Part shown: in pieces, positions 1-7,951 of the stretch | How the letters are laid out: the number at the start of each line of letters is the position of its first letter | Position numbering within the stretch: position 1 is the first letter of the stretch | NCBI GenBank assembly: GCA_947644195.1 | Contig: CANRZB010000016.1 | Span: 1-58,358 of the forward strand | Direction: 5' to 3' | Length of the DNA: 58,358 nucleotides | Source: an uncultured Clostridium sp. | Lineage (GTDB): Bacteria; Bacillota; Clostridia; Lachnospirales; Lachnospiraceae | Program-made: the position numbers and the translations under genes | Notes under the pieces: model-generated | Database searches by the model: none | Told to the model about the DNA's origin: nothing | The model's input: only the letters and a program-made list of their open reading frames with translations

Positions 1-811
1 TGTCCCTTGCCTTATTCTTAATTCTTTCATTGGCGGTTCTGCTCGTCAATACCTTGGAAATCCAACGTGCCGATTCATCATAACGACCGGTACGTCTACA
101 TAGATCTGCCACCAGATATGTCACTGTCAGCTCATCCATGCCACACATTGGAAAACTTTCCTTGCTGTATGCGGATAAAAATCCCTCACAGGCATTGTTC
201 AGCAATTCCACTTCCTGCTGCTTTAACTCCTTGATCACCTCATTATAATTCTCAGAATCCTATGCTAAAGTCTCTGCCTTACAACGATATAACCAAGCAA
301 TTTTCAGGCAGGTATACGCTTTCTCACTGGTCTTTGCTTTCTTGACAACTGCATTGGCTAACGCCAGCTGATGTCTGGCAATCGCATCATCATAGCTGTA
401 TGTATTACCAGACGTTTCAATTCCCTTGAAGTTGGTTGTAATATTTTCCCGTATCATTTTCGCCTGTGCTGGAAGCATAAACTTAAAGAATCTGCTCAGG
501 GAAGCATAACCACATTTTGGGCACACCAACGCATCATATTTCAGAGAATCCACCAACTGATACTTTGGACGCAGATCGGTATCCGCAGATAAGAGCTTTA
601 CCTTACCAGTACGAACCATCTTGGAATGAAACTCTTCATCACAGACCGGACAGGTATAACCTTTGTCAAATAACAAATCTTCCTCCATGACCGTATGTTT
701 TTCCTCCGCAGACGCATCCCCTCCGGCATCTTTTTTCGGATCTTCATCAAAGACATCCATCTTTTCCAGCTTACCTAAGCCAAACTGTCCCAAATTTGAA
801 AACAAACTCAT
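1..811 (-). pseudogene. DUF2225 family protein, interrupted by in-frame TAG and truncated at window edge
   Basis: The frame opens with ATG at 811 behind a strong AAGGAGG and codes for 183 residues before a TAG at 260-262. The N-terminal part has two Cys-x2-Cys pairs (CPVC and CPKC) that probably bind zinc, as in DUF2225 proteins. I translated past the TAG by hand. The same frame stays open to base 1 and reads like the rest of the family: a helical TPR-like stretch containing FPMCGMDELT, then YLVADLCRRTGRYDESARW. The gene is therefore one long reading frame broken by a single nonsense codon, and it also runs off the window. TAG ends several intact genes here (comM, fliO, flhA), so routine readthrough is unlikely. 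A sequencing error is possible. Function of the family is unknown. It follows glnS by 13 bases. Confidence 0.72.
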
Positions 812-824
812 ATTATTTTCCTCC

Positions 825-2522
825 TTATTTCAGACGATATGAACTTTTTAATGACACAATACGGTGAAAGACCAAATGATCCTCCGTGGTATCCTTGGAA
901 TCCACACAAAAATAACCCTGTCTGACAAATTGAAAGCTGTCCATCGGTTTTGCCTCTGCCAAAGCCGGTTCCACATAACAATTCTTCAGAATCTTCTTGG
1001 ATTCCGGATTCACATTAATACTGCCATCCTCGTTATATACGCCTTTTTCTTCATCTATAATATTTTCATATAACCGAACCTCTGCCTGTTCGGCGGTTTC
1101 GGCACATACCCAGTGAATGGTTCCCTTTACCTTACGCCCGGTAAATCCGGAACCGCTTCTCGTCTCCGGATCATAGGTACAGTGAATCTCTGTCACCTTG
1201 CCATCCTCATCCGTGATATAATCGGTACAAGTCACAAAATAGGCATTCATCAGACGGACTTCGTTGCCCGGATACAGGCGAAAATACTTTTTCGGCGGTT
1301 CAATCATAAAATCATCCCGCTCAATATATAGCTCCCGCCCAAACGGAACCTTTCTGGTTCCCATCTCTTCATTTTCCTGATTATTGGAGACATCCAGATA
1401 TTCAATCTCATTTTCCGGATAATTGGTTATAACCAGTTTCACTGGATCCAGAATCGCCATCATGCGGGGCCGTTTCATCTTGAGATCTTCCCGGATACAA
1501 TACTCTAACATCGCATAGTCGGAAGAACTCTGTGCTTTGGAGACACCGGATAATTCCATAAATCTGCGTATGGATTCCGGCGTATAGCCTCGTCTGCGCA
1601 GCGCTGCAATTGATACCAGGCGGGGATCATCCCAGCCGTCTACGATTCCGTCTTCCACCAGCTTCTTTATATAACGTTTTCCCGTCACAACATTAGACAG
1701 ATACAATTTCGCAAACTCTATCTGTTTTGGCGGATGCTCAAATTCCAGTTCCCGGACTACCCAGTCATATAGTGGGCGATGATCCTCAAACTCTAACGTA
1801 CAGATGGAATGGGATACCCCCTCAATCGCATCTTCTATCGGATGAGCAAAATCATACATCGGATAAATATTCCATGTATTGCCGGTATTATGATGTTCCA
1901 TCCGGGCAACCCGGTATAGAATTGGATCCCTCATATTCATATTCGGTGAAGCCATATCAATCTTCGCTCGCAGAACTTTCGATCCATCCTCAAACTCACC
2001 GGCGCGCATCCGTTCAAATAAATCCAGGTTTTCCTCTATGGAACGTTCCCGATATGGACTGTCTTTCCCAGGTTCTGTCAAAGTACCACGGTACTCACGC
2101 ATCTGCTCTGCGCTTAGGTCACATACAAATGCTTTTCCTTTTTTGATCAGCCGAACGGCACATTCATACATCTGCTCAAAGTAATCGGATGCGAAAAATA
2201 CGTTCTCCTTATCTAAATCCCCACAGATCCATTTCACATCATCCATGATGGAACTGACAAACTCTGTTTTTTCCTTCATTGGATTGGTATCATCAAAACG
2301 CAGGTGGAATTCTCCTCCATATTGTTCTGCCAGACCAACATTCAGAATAATGGATTTGGCATGCCCAATATGCAAATATCCATTTGGCTCCGGCGGGAAC
2401 CTTGTCACCACTTTATCACAGGTTCCGTCCTTGATATCCTGGTCAATGATATTCTCAATAAAATTGCGGGAAATCACTTCTTCTTTCTCAACTCCCTCAT
2501 TGATACCGCTTGGATTATTCAC
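825..2522 (-). CDS. glnS: Glutaminyl-tRNA synthetase
   Basis: This 565-residue class I aminoacyl-tRNA synthetase charges tRNA-Gln with glutamine in the cytoplasm. The Rossmann-fold signature [17 protein letters not shown] is present, with HIGH at residues 51-54. In the KMSKS region the sequence reads [11 protein letters not shown], a variant of the usual MSK loop. The C-terminal anticodon-binding beta-barrel region is complete (for example KGTIHWV). The start is GTG at 2522, supported by AAAGGAGGAGA just upstream. Many Clostridia make Gln-tRNA by the GatCAB amidotransferase route instead, so a dedicated GlnRS is a notable but known trait of this group. An extended -10 promoter lies about 60 bases upstream. 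Confidence 0.95.
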   Translation of the reverse strand: MNNPSGINEGVEKEEVISRNFIENIIDQDIKDGTCDKVVTRFPPEPNGYLHIGHAKSIILNVGLAEQYGGEFHLRFDDTNPMKEKTEFVSSIMDDVKWICGDLDKENVFFASDYFEQMYECAVRLIKKGKAFVCDLSAEQMREYRGTLTEPGKDSPYRERSIEENLDLFERMRAGEFEDGSKVLRAKIDMASPNMNMRDPILYRVARMEHHNTGNTWNIYPMYDFAHPIEDAIEGVSHSICTLEFEDHRPLYDWVVRELEFEHPPKQIEFAKLYLSNVVTGKRYIKKLVEDGIVDGWDDPRLVSIAALRRRGYTPESIRRFMELSGVSKAQSSSDYAMLEYCIREDLKMKRPRMMAILDPVKLVITNYPENEIEYLDVSNNQENEEMGTRKVPFGRELYIERDDFMIEPPKKYFRLYPGNEVRLMNAYFVTCTDYITDEDGKVTEIHCTYDPETRSGSGFTGRKVKGTIHWVCAETAEQAEVRLYENIIDEEKGVYNEDGSINVNPESKKILKNCYVEPALAEAKPMDSFQFVRQGYFCVDSKDTTEDHLVFHRIVSLKSSYRLK

Positions 2523-2546
2523 GCTGTCTCCTCCTTTGATGTTCCC

Positions 2547-2564
2547 ATATGTTTTCCAACATAT
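2547..2564 (-). other. Small hairpin in glnS leader
   Basis: A perfect 7-bp inverted repeat, ATATGTT and AACATAT around a 4-base loop, lies between the glnS promoter and its ribosome-binding site. It is too short to be a T-box leader. It may be a protein-binding site or an mRNA-stability hairpin, or may be chance in AT-rich sequence. Confidence 0.3.
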
Positions 2565-2579
2565 TGTATATCACGTTAT

Positions 2580-2608
2580 ATCATACCACATAACCATAAA
2601 ATAGAAAA
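2580..2608 (-). promoter_or_regulatory. Putative extended -10 promoter for glnS
   Basis: On the minus strand TTTTCT is followed by a 17-base spacer and TATGAT, with TGG directly before the -10, giving an extended TGnTATGAT. The -35 is poor, so recognition would rely on the extended -10. The same arrangement occurs upstream of fliM at 24356-24384. Confidence 0.5.
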
Positions 2609-2681
2609 GAAAAAATTTTTGATCTTATCTTTCTTACGGATTACCACAGTTATAAAGCTAATTCACGCCAAAATAAAACGT

Positions 2682-2709
2682 AAAAAAGAAGCCCTGCGGC
2701 CCCTTTTTT
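2682..2709 (-). terminator. Rho-independent terminator after the SleB-like gene
   Basis: The minus strand can form a 12-bp stem with two G-U pairs, closed by a GCAG tetraloop, whose distal side ends in six T residues. The G-U pairs become A-C mismatches on the plus strand, so it is oriented for minus-strand transcription. It lies 19 bases past the end of the hydrolase gene and separates it from glnS. Confidence 0.75.
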
Positions 2710-2728
2710 ATTTGTTCTACCTTTTTGA

Positions 2729-3463
2729 TTAACGGAATCGGTGCCCACCCAGACGGAACTTTGCTCCTCTGAGATATACACTGAAGAAACGGACGCCTTT
2801 CATGCTCTTGGTCTTACCTTTCAGCTTAATTACGGTTTTACCATTCAAAGCCTCTTTTGCCGCCTTGATACAGGATTTCCACTGTGCACTGCGAATCCTG
2901 CCTGCATCATACTGACTCAGCTTCTTGCGCAGAGAACCATTTCTAACCGGGGAAAACTGTCCCCTCTGATAAATTACTTTCCTGATGGAATTTGGAAAGA
3001 GTTTGGATTTTACACGGTTCATAACCACAATCCCTACTGCTACCTGTCCCTGGTAACTCTCCCCGCCTGCCTCACAGTTGATGATACTTGCCATCAGCCG
3101 CAGCTCCGCTTTGGTATATTTCTTTACCGTCTTTTTCTTAGGCTTTACTGTCTTCTTCCCGGAAGTAGTCGAAATATTTTTTGTAACTTTGACAACTTGA
3201 GGGGTAGCTACTGCCGGTGCCGGAGTCGTTACCGCACTGCGTGTCCCCGTCACATTGTTCCCATCTGCTTTTACTTCTGTATCTATCTCTTCCTTCGGAT
3301 CAGCCGATGTAGAATCCTCCTCACTCTGATCTGGTGCTGCCGTTTCCATAACGGCTTCCGCTGACTGGTCTACCGCTTTCGCCTCACCAGATGCAGGCTG
3401 TAGTAAAATCCCGGAAACAAATCCTGCCGTCAGGATAACCATTGCAATTTTCTTAAAAAACAT
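2729..3463 (-). CDS. SleB-like cell-wall hydrolase (Hydrolase_2 family), exported
   Basis: This 244-residue protein starts with an N-terminal signal sequence (KK, then a hydrophobic run ending near GEAKA), followed by a low-complexity linker rich in Glu, Asp, Thr and Ala and a Lys-rich stretch to about residue 118. The C-terminal domain from KAELRLMASIINCEAGGE to about residue 225 matches the SleB/CwlJ cell-wall hydrolase fold, including the conserved INCEAGGE segment with the likely catalytic Glu and the VGIVVMNRV motif. Family members cleave peptidoglycan, often in spore germination. Without a spore-targeting domain, a role in vegetative wall turnover is equally possible. It has its own promoter (3533-3560) and terminator (2682-2709), so it is probably an independent unit. 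Confidence 0.83.
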   Translation of the reverse strand: MFFKKIAMVILTAGFVSGILLQPASGEAKAVDQSAEAVMETAAPDQSEEDSTSADPKEEIDTEVKADGNNVTGTRSAVTTPAPAVATPQVVKVTKNISTTSGKKTVKPKKKTVKKYTKAELRLMASIINCEAGGESYQGQVAVGIVVMNRVKSKLFPNSIRKVIYQRGQFSPVRNGSLRKKLSQYDAGRIRSAQWKSCIKAAKEALNGKTVIKLKGKTKSMKGVRFFSVYLRGAKFRLGGHRFR

Positions 3464-3532
3464 AATTGCCTCCTATGTGTGTTTTACATAAATGTTTCAT
3501 TTCTTTCACTCATATTTAACATTTACGTAACA

Positions 3533-3560
3533 ATTATAGCATGTTTTTTAAAAAAATCAA
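3533..3560 (-). promoter_or_regulatory. Sigma-A type promoter of the SleB-like gene
   Basis: TTGATT, a 16-base spacer rich in T then A, and a perfect TATAAT are seen on the minus strand, about 70 bases before the ATG at 3463. The A/T tract inside the spacer could bend the DNA. Confidence 0.65.
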
Positions 3561-3590
3561 CCCTTTCTCCTGGAAATTATTACAATTCTA

Positions 3591-4391
3591 TTACAATCCT
3601 GACTTTTTTGCATCATTTTTGAATCCTTGTCCTACCAAATCCCGATAGGCAATCTTACCTCCAAACAGATCCAACGCACTTCCAATCGTAAAGTCCACAA
3701 ACCCATTTCCCGCAGTCTGAATAAAATCCAGATCTGCCTGTTCATGAATTCCGCCAGCATACGTCATCGGACAAACCGGATGGCAGCCCATTCGCCGGAT
3801 TACCTCTTTTTCAATCCCAGAAGCCTTGCCCTCCACATCGACCGCATGCACCAGAAATTCATCACAGTATTCCGATAAACGCTGTAAAGTCTCCTCCCGA
3901 AAAGATTCTTCGGTTACTTTCTGCCAACGGTCCGTCACAATATAATAGTCATCGCCTACAAACCGACAGCTCAAATCCAGAACCAGATGTTCTTTTCCCA
4001 CAACGGACTTCATATTCCGCAGACGTTCATAATCAATCCGTCCCTCCCGAAAAACATAGGAAGTCACAATAATATGGGACGCCCCCAGATCCAAAAACTG
4101 CTCCACATTCTCCGGTTGCATCCCTCCACCGATCTGCAAACCTCCCGGATAAGCTTTCAACGCATCAGCTGCCTGCCTGACATCATCCTCATAGTATGCG
4201 CTTCCCGGTGGATTCAGAAGGATAATATGTCCCCCTGCTAACCCGTCACGCCGATACCTCTCTGCGTAAAATGCTGCGTCATATTCTGAAACAAAATTGT
4301 CTGTCGCCCGGTTTCCCTGGTCCGACAGACTTCCCCCTACAATTTGCTTGACCGATCCATTATGGATATCAATACATGGTCTGAATTTCAT
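3591..4391 (-). CDS. hisA: HisA-like ProFAR isomerase, eukaryotic HIS6 type
   Basis: This 266-residue TIM-barrel protein is predicted to carry out the fourth step of histidine synthesis, the Amadori isomerisation of ProFAR to PRFAR. It resembles the fungal/plant HIS6 form rather than ordinary bacterial HisA. Shared segments include CIDIHNGSVKQIVGG at residues 6-20, NFVSEY, QIGGGM, IIVTSYVF, DLSCR, FLVHAVDVEG, TYAGGI and FTIGSALDLFGG. The candidate catalytic Asp residues are D8 and the D of HAVDVEG. It starts 14 bases after the MltG-like gene, so it is probably transcribed with the tail of the flagellar operon. No other histidine genes are in the window. Confidence 0.85.
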   Translation of the reverse strand: MKFRPCIDIHNGSVKQIVGGSLSDQGNRATDNFVSEYDAAFYAERYRRDGLAGGHIILLNPPGSAYYEDDVRQAADALKAYPGGLQIGGGMQPENVEQFLDLGASHIIVTSYVFREGRIDYERLRNMKSVVGKEHLVLDLSCRFVGDDYYIVTDRWQKVTEESFREETLQRLSEYCDEFLVHAVDVEGKASGIEKEVIRRMGCHPVCPMTYAGGIHEQADLDFIQTAGNGFVDFTIGSALDLFGGKIAYRDLVGQGFKNDAKKSGL

Positions 4392-4405
4392 AATCTACCT
4401 CTCTG

Positions 4406-5035
4406 CTATCGCCTTGTAATCTTCCTCGCCAATTCCTGATACGTATCCCCCGGTGAAACCTGGTACGTCCCGGCGCTGATCGAAGCCGCATAACCATGAT
4501 CGTTCAAGTATTTGTCAAAATCTGTTGCACTTTTTATAATCCCCATCGACTGCAGACGCCTACTCACATCGGAAGACCATTCTCCCGCTTTAATCTCTAG
4601 GCTCTTAGATGCCTTCTCTGCCTCTTTGCGGAGCTTTTCTTTCTCTTTCTGAATTTTTTTCTTTTCATCCTCCAAGGTAGTATCCTTTTTATTGGATGTT
4701 TTTTCCGGTGCTTTCGTTGCCTTGGTATCTGCATCCTCTTTTTCTGGTGTCGGCGCTGCCACTGGTTCCGTTGCCTGCGGTTTCTCCGTTGCCTTGGTAT
4801 CCTCTTTGTCGTTCGGTGCCTCCGTTTCCTTCGGCTCCTCCTCATCCGGCGCCTCTGTCTCCTCAGACTGCGTTACTTTCGAATTTCCATCCTCTTTTTC
4901 ATAGACCATCCCCAGCTTCTTCGCCCTGGATACCACTCGTGAATCGGAAGTACGGATCACACAGGAAATCCCCAAAATAATTGCCGTAAACAAGACGCCC
5001 GTCCCAAATCCTCTCCAAAATGACTTTCTATTCAT
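4406..5035 (-). CDS. Membrane-anchored protein with MltG-like (YceG) LysM subdomain
   Basis: This 209-residue protein has one N-terminal membrane segment (about residues 9-27, GTGVLFTAIILGISCVI). A long disordered stretch rich in Glu, Thr, Pro and Lys follows (about 45-120), then a Lys/Glu coiled coil (about 120-145). The last 65 residues, including VSRRLQSMGIIKSATDF and ISAGTYQVSPGDTYQELAR, resemble the N-terminal LysM-like subdomain of endolytic transglycosylase MltG. The catalytic transglycosylase domain is absent, so it probably binds rather than cleaves peptidoglycan. It lies 61 bases after the DUF6115 gene. A flagellar or cell-envelope role is inferred only from position. Confidence 0.7.
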   Translation of the reverse strand: MNRKSFWRGFGTGVLFTAIILGISCVIRTSDSRVVSRAKKLGMVYEKEDGNSKVTQSEETEAPDEEEPKETEAPNDKEDTKATEKPQATEPVAAPTPEKEDADTKATKAPEKTSNKKDTTLEDEKKKIQKEKEKLRKEAEKASKSLEIKAGEWSSDVSRRLQSMGIIKSATDFDKYLNDHGYAASISAGTYQVSPGDTYQELARKITRR

Positions 5036-5096
5036 GATCCTCTAACCCTTTCTCAATATACCTAACTTGCACAAAGAATCTGTGAAACATACTGTT

Positions 5097-5861
5097 TTAT
5101 CCATATAATCCGATTACAAAGTTTACCTCTCCCTGCCCAATGGACAGCAGTTTGGAAATCTCTAGGACAGAATGACCTTTTTTATGAAGATCCAAAATCT
5201 CTGCCTGCTTATTGAAACCATCCGAATCGTCTATCGAATCCTCCCATTCTTCCAATAAGATATCATCGGGATCCTCCGACGTAAATTCCAAAGATTCCGG
5301 AATTCTTTCCTGCTCCTCTGTCTCTGGTGCTTCTACTTCCTTGGGTTCTGCCAGTGCAAAAGCCTCTGTAATCTCATCCTTACAGCGTTCCGTCATTTCC
5401 TGCAGATCTTCCGTTGTCTTCTGCAGCCAGTCCTGATGTTCCTGGTATAAGACTGCTATGGCATCCCGCAGCTCCACCTTCATCTTATCCGAATCATGAA
5501 TAATCTCTTTGAGTTCTTCCTGCTTTTCATTCAACATGTTATATAGAAAGACAACTTCCGCATGATTTTTTTCAATTTTATCTAAAACCTGGTCGGAATA
5601 TTCACTAATCCCCAGAATACTCTCGTTGGATAGACTGCTTAACTTATCCTCCGTCTTCAATTCCATATCAGCCGCAATATTCTCTACCTTCTGCTGGTAA
5701 TCCAAAAGCTGTTGCTCCATCTGCTCGGTCGTATCCATATCAATCACATGCATCGCTTTTCTAGTCATCTCATTTTCACTCTGAGAAGAATCCGACATCT
5801 GGAAACTATAATATACAGCGCCTAATCCAATCACCACCATCACTATTTCTAAAAAAATCAT
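5097..5861 (-). CDS. DUF6115 domain protein, membrane-anchored coiled coil
   Basis: The 254-residue product starts with one membrane segment (residues 2-20), then a long Glu/Lys/Gln-rich coiled coil (about 45-170) and an acidic linker (about 170-213). The C-terminal 40 residues form a helix-turn-helix-like module, ILDLHKKGHSVLEISKLL, ending GEVNFVIGLYG, which matches the short DUF6115 tail found in Clostridia. The start is backed by GAGGAGG. It begins 15 bases after the 103-residue gene and is part of the post-fliA tail. No enzymatic motif is visible. The HTH-like end may be a protein-interaction element, because the protein is predicted to be membrane-bound. Confidence 0.75.
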   Translation of the reverse strand: MIFLEIVMVVIGLGAVYYSFQMSDSSQSENEMTRKAMHVIDMDTTEQMEQQLLDYQQKVENIAADMELKTEDKLSSLSNESILGISEYSDQVLDKIEKNHAEVVFLYNMLNEKQEELKEIIHDSDKMKVELRDAIAVLYQEHQDWLQKTTEDLQEMTERCKDEITEAFALAEPKEVEAPETEEQERIPESLEFTSEDPDDILLEEWEDSIDDSDGFNKQAEILDLHKKGHSVLEISKLLSIGQGEVNFVIGLYG

Positions 5862-5876
5862 TTCTGCCTCCTCATA

Positions 5877-6188
5877 TCACACCCGCATATCAAACATACT
5901 GCCTCCGGATGAATTCGTCTGCTGCTCGTTCTCTTCCTGTTTCTTTCCCTGTCTGGAAGAACCCTTTTTCTGGCCTTTCCGTTTTTTCTCTTCCTTGTCA
6001 TAACGGTTCGGCTCATTCTCTGCCTTATTCCTCCGAATTGCCTGCTGGGACTGCTGCTTGACATTTTGCTGCACCTGCGCAGCCACCCCCTGCTGATTAT
6101 GTTCATAGCGTACCTGTTCGGCATTTTGAACCTGCGTAACCTCCTGCGATTTTGGAGGGATCGTAATATAATCAAATGTTAGGGACAT
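5877..6188 (-). CDS. Small charged hypothetical protein in the fla operon tail
   Basis: I do not recognise this 103-residue protein. The start is well supported by GAGAGGAGG followed by ATTTTT and ATG. It opens MSLTFDYITIPPKSQEV, then becomes rich in Gln, Asn and Lys with a very basic patch KKRKGQKKG near residue 70, and ends SSGGSMFDMRV. There is no membrane segment, and most of it is probably disordered. A second frame on the same strand (5858-6175) is a shadow with no ribosome-binding site. It sits between the DUF342 and DUF6115 genes with short gaps, so it is co-transcribed with them. Function unknown. Confidence 0.7.
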   Translation of the reverse strand: MSLTFDYITIPPKSQEVTQVQNAEQVRYEHNQQGVAAQVQQNVKQQSQQAIRRNKAENEPNRYDKEEKKRKGQKKGSSRQGKKQEENEQQTNSSGGSMFDMRV

Positions 6189-6260
6189 AAAAATCCTCCT
6201 CTCTGCCCAAAATAGAATCCATATTCACTGGCCGGCAAATTTACGGTTTACCAGATGTCA

Positions 6261-7874
6261 TTATATCAGCCCTCTCGTTCTGATATCTGCGCCCTCCCGG
6301 ACAAACGTACAATATTTTGACTCCGTATTCAGATAGGTAGATACATTGGAGATTGTTAATTTAACTCCCGGATAGGCAACATCCCGGACGACAATTTTTC
6401 CACCCCCGGAACTGTTCTGAATTTCCTGCTCCAGATTTTCATGTTCCTCTTTGAGTGTTTCCAATGACTCTACAATCTCATTAATCCGGTCTCCCGTCTC
6501 TTTCAACTTTTTAATTTTATCTTCATCTAAAGAACCTTTGGCCTTTAATCTTTTTTTCATAATCGCTATGTTCTGAAGCAGGCCATCCCGCTCATTAGAA
6601 AGTTTCTCGATCTCCTTTCCGATACTCTGGTGACGGTCAATTAACACCGGATCCAACCCAACTTCTAACTCCGTCTGTGTTCCCATGGTAGATCCGGCAA
6701 CTTTCATGGATATTTTTTTCGTGGAACAGACACGGCCACCGGCAATCATGCCTCGTTTTCCTGCCACTTCCACCTCATCCTGCGCCTCCACCTGGCTGTG
6801 CATAATCGCCTCGGTCGTTACCTTTCCTCCTGCCTTGACTGTCGCACTCTCAATGAAGTTTGTAATCACATCGCCTTCTGCTGTTAATTCTGCCTTTCCT
6901 CTGCCCTGCACGCCATTTTTTAAAACAATCCTGCCGCCGGACTCTAGCACGGCTCCCTCCACGGTGCCATTAACAGTAATATTCCCGGCTGCGACCACCT
7001 TATACCCGGACAAGACATTTCCTTTAATCTCTACACTGCCCTCATAAGTAATATCTCCGGTAGAGGGACCCACATCTGCAGGGACTTCATACACATTCGA
7101 AACAAAGACGGTATCATCCACTAACGTAACATCTCCATCCACTTCGGAATAAATATGCAGTCCATCCTCATCCATATGAATATTCTTTCCATATTTCAGA
7201 GATTTCTTGGAAACCTTTGCCGGTGGAATCGCCACACCGGAAACCGTCTTTCCCGGGGTTCCCTCGATCTCCGGAATCAAAGTCGCCAACAGCTGCCCTT
7301 CCTTGACATGCTCAATCATATCCAGAGCATGATAATCTACGCTTCCATCCTCCAACATCGTTGGCGTACTGGTCTTTTCCGCATCAAAATGATATTCAAT
7401 TTTAGCATGGCTGCCCTGCACCGGAAAATCCGCTTTCGCAATCAGAATATCTGTACAGTAGAGCTTCGCCTTCCACATCAATTTTAAATTCTTCTCCAGG
7501 ATCCCATATCTTACATTATGCTGCTCTAACAGATTATGCAAATCCTCCAAAGTAAGACGGGCTCCACGGTCAGAAGGAGGATACATGCGGATTTTGGCCA
7601 TCCATGCCCGCTTCTCCAGAGAAATGGTAATAGATTCATTTTCCGGCAAACAATTGGGATCTGTAGAAACTTTCATTCTAGCATGTTCTTTCGCTGCCGC
7701 TTCCTCTGCAAACATTTTGACTGCGATCGAATCTGCATAATCAAATCTCTTGCTATCCAGATAATGCATCACATCATCTGCCTGGATGGGTAATCCGCCA
7801 TCCACCGCCGGAAATGATTGTAAATAAATTCCGTCTTTTTCATGTATTAATTGAAAATATGCATTTCTCTTCAT
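6261..7874 (-). CDS. DUF342 / FapA family polymer-forming protein
   Basis: The 537-residue product belongs to the DUF342 (FapA) family. The N-terminal third is mixed alpha/beta. From about residue 165 to 400 there is a repetitive beta-helix-like region with many Val/Ile-Gly turns (GDVTLVDDTVFVSNV, VEIKGNVLSGYKVVAAG, GNITVNGTVEGAVLESGG). A coiled coil rich in Lys/Glu/Leu (about 415-475) follows, then a short C-terminal beta part. Family members occur in motile and sporulating Firmicutes and in proteobacteria. The molecular role is not settled, and a scaffold or surface-localisation function is usually proposed. It follows fliA after a strong hairpin at 7914-7950. The start has GAAGGAGATGATGCGAT before ATG. 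Confidence 0.8.
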   Translation of the reverse strand: MKRNAYFQLIHEKDGIYLQSFPAVDGGLPIQADDVMHYLDSKRFDYADSIAVKMFAEEAAAKEHARMKVSTDPNCLPENESITISLEKRAWMAKIRMYPPSDRGARLTLEDLHNLLEQHNVRYGILEKNLKLMWKAKLYCTDILIAKADFPVQGSHAKIEYHFDAEKTSTPTMLEDGSVDYHALDMIEHVKEGQLLATLIPEIEGTPGKTVSGVAIPPAKVSKKSLKYGKNIHMDEDGLHIYSEVDGDVTLVDDTVFVSNVYEVPADVGPSTGDITYEGSVEIKGNVLSGYKVVAAGNITVNGTVEGAVLESGGRIVLKNGVQGRGKAELTAEGDVITNFIESATVKAGGKVTTEAIMHSQVEAQDEVEVAGKRGMIAGGRVCSTKKISMKVAGSTMGTQTELEVGLDPVLIDRHQSIGKEIEKLSNERDGLLQNIAIMKKRLKAKGSLDEDKIKKLKETGDRINEIVESLETLKEEHENLEQEIQNSSGGGKIVVRDVAYPGVKLTISNVSTYLNTESKYCTFVREGADIRTRGLI

Positions 7875-7913
7875 ATCGCATCATCTCCTTCTCAAACTCT
7901 ATCTGATAAACGC

Positions 7914-7950
7914 AAAGCACAAACCGGAACGTATCCAAAGTTTGTGCTTT
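7914..7950 (-). terminator. Strong hairpin immediately after fliA
   Basis: A perfect 11-bp inverted repeat (AAAGCACAAAC and GTTTGTGCTTT) with a 15-base loop starts 2 bases after the fliA stop codon. On the minus strand the distal arm ends in TTT, followed by GCGTTTATC, so the T tract is weak. It could be a partial terminator or a processing and stability hairpin that sets lower expression of the DUF342 tail. Confidence 0.5.
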
Positions 7951-7951
7951 C

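Noticed and set aside
260-262. Pyrrolysine or stop-codon reassignment at the in-frame TAG
   Set aside because: TAG ends other intact genes in the window (comM, fliO, flhA) and no pyl gene is visible, so mutation or error is more likely.
2523-2681. T-box leader upstream of glnS
   Set aside because: The leader is too short and no T-box consensus or specifier-stem layout was seen; only one 7-bp hairpin is present.
4597-4845. An 82-residue very basic frame inside the MltG-like gene
   Set aside because: It is a frame shadow of the Glu/Lys/Thr-rich linker, which produces Arg/Lys-rich sequence in another frame.
5858-6175. A 105-residue Arg-rich frame on the minus strand overlapping the 103-residue gene
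   Set aside because: It lacks a ribosome-binding site and is rich in Arg and Ser as expected for a shifted frame, while the 5877-6188 frame has GAGAGGAGG at ideal spacing.
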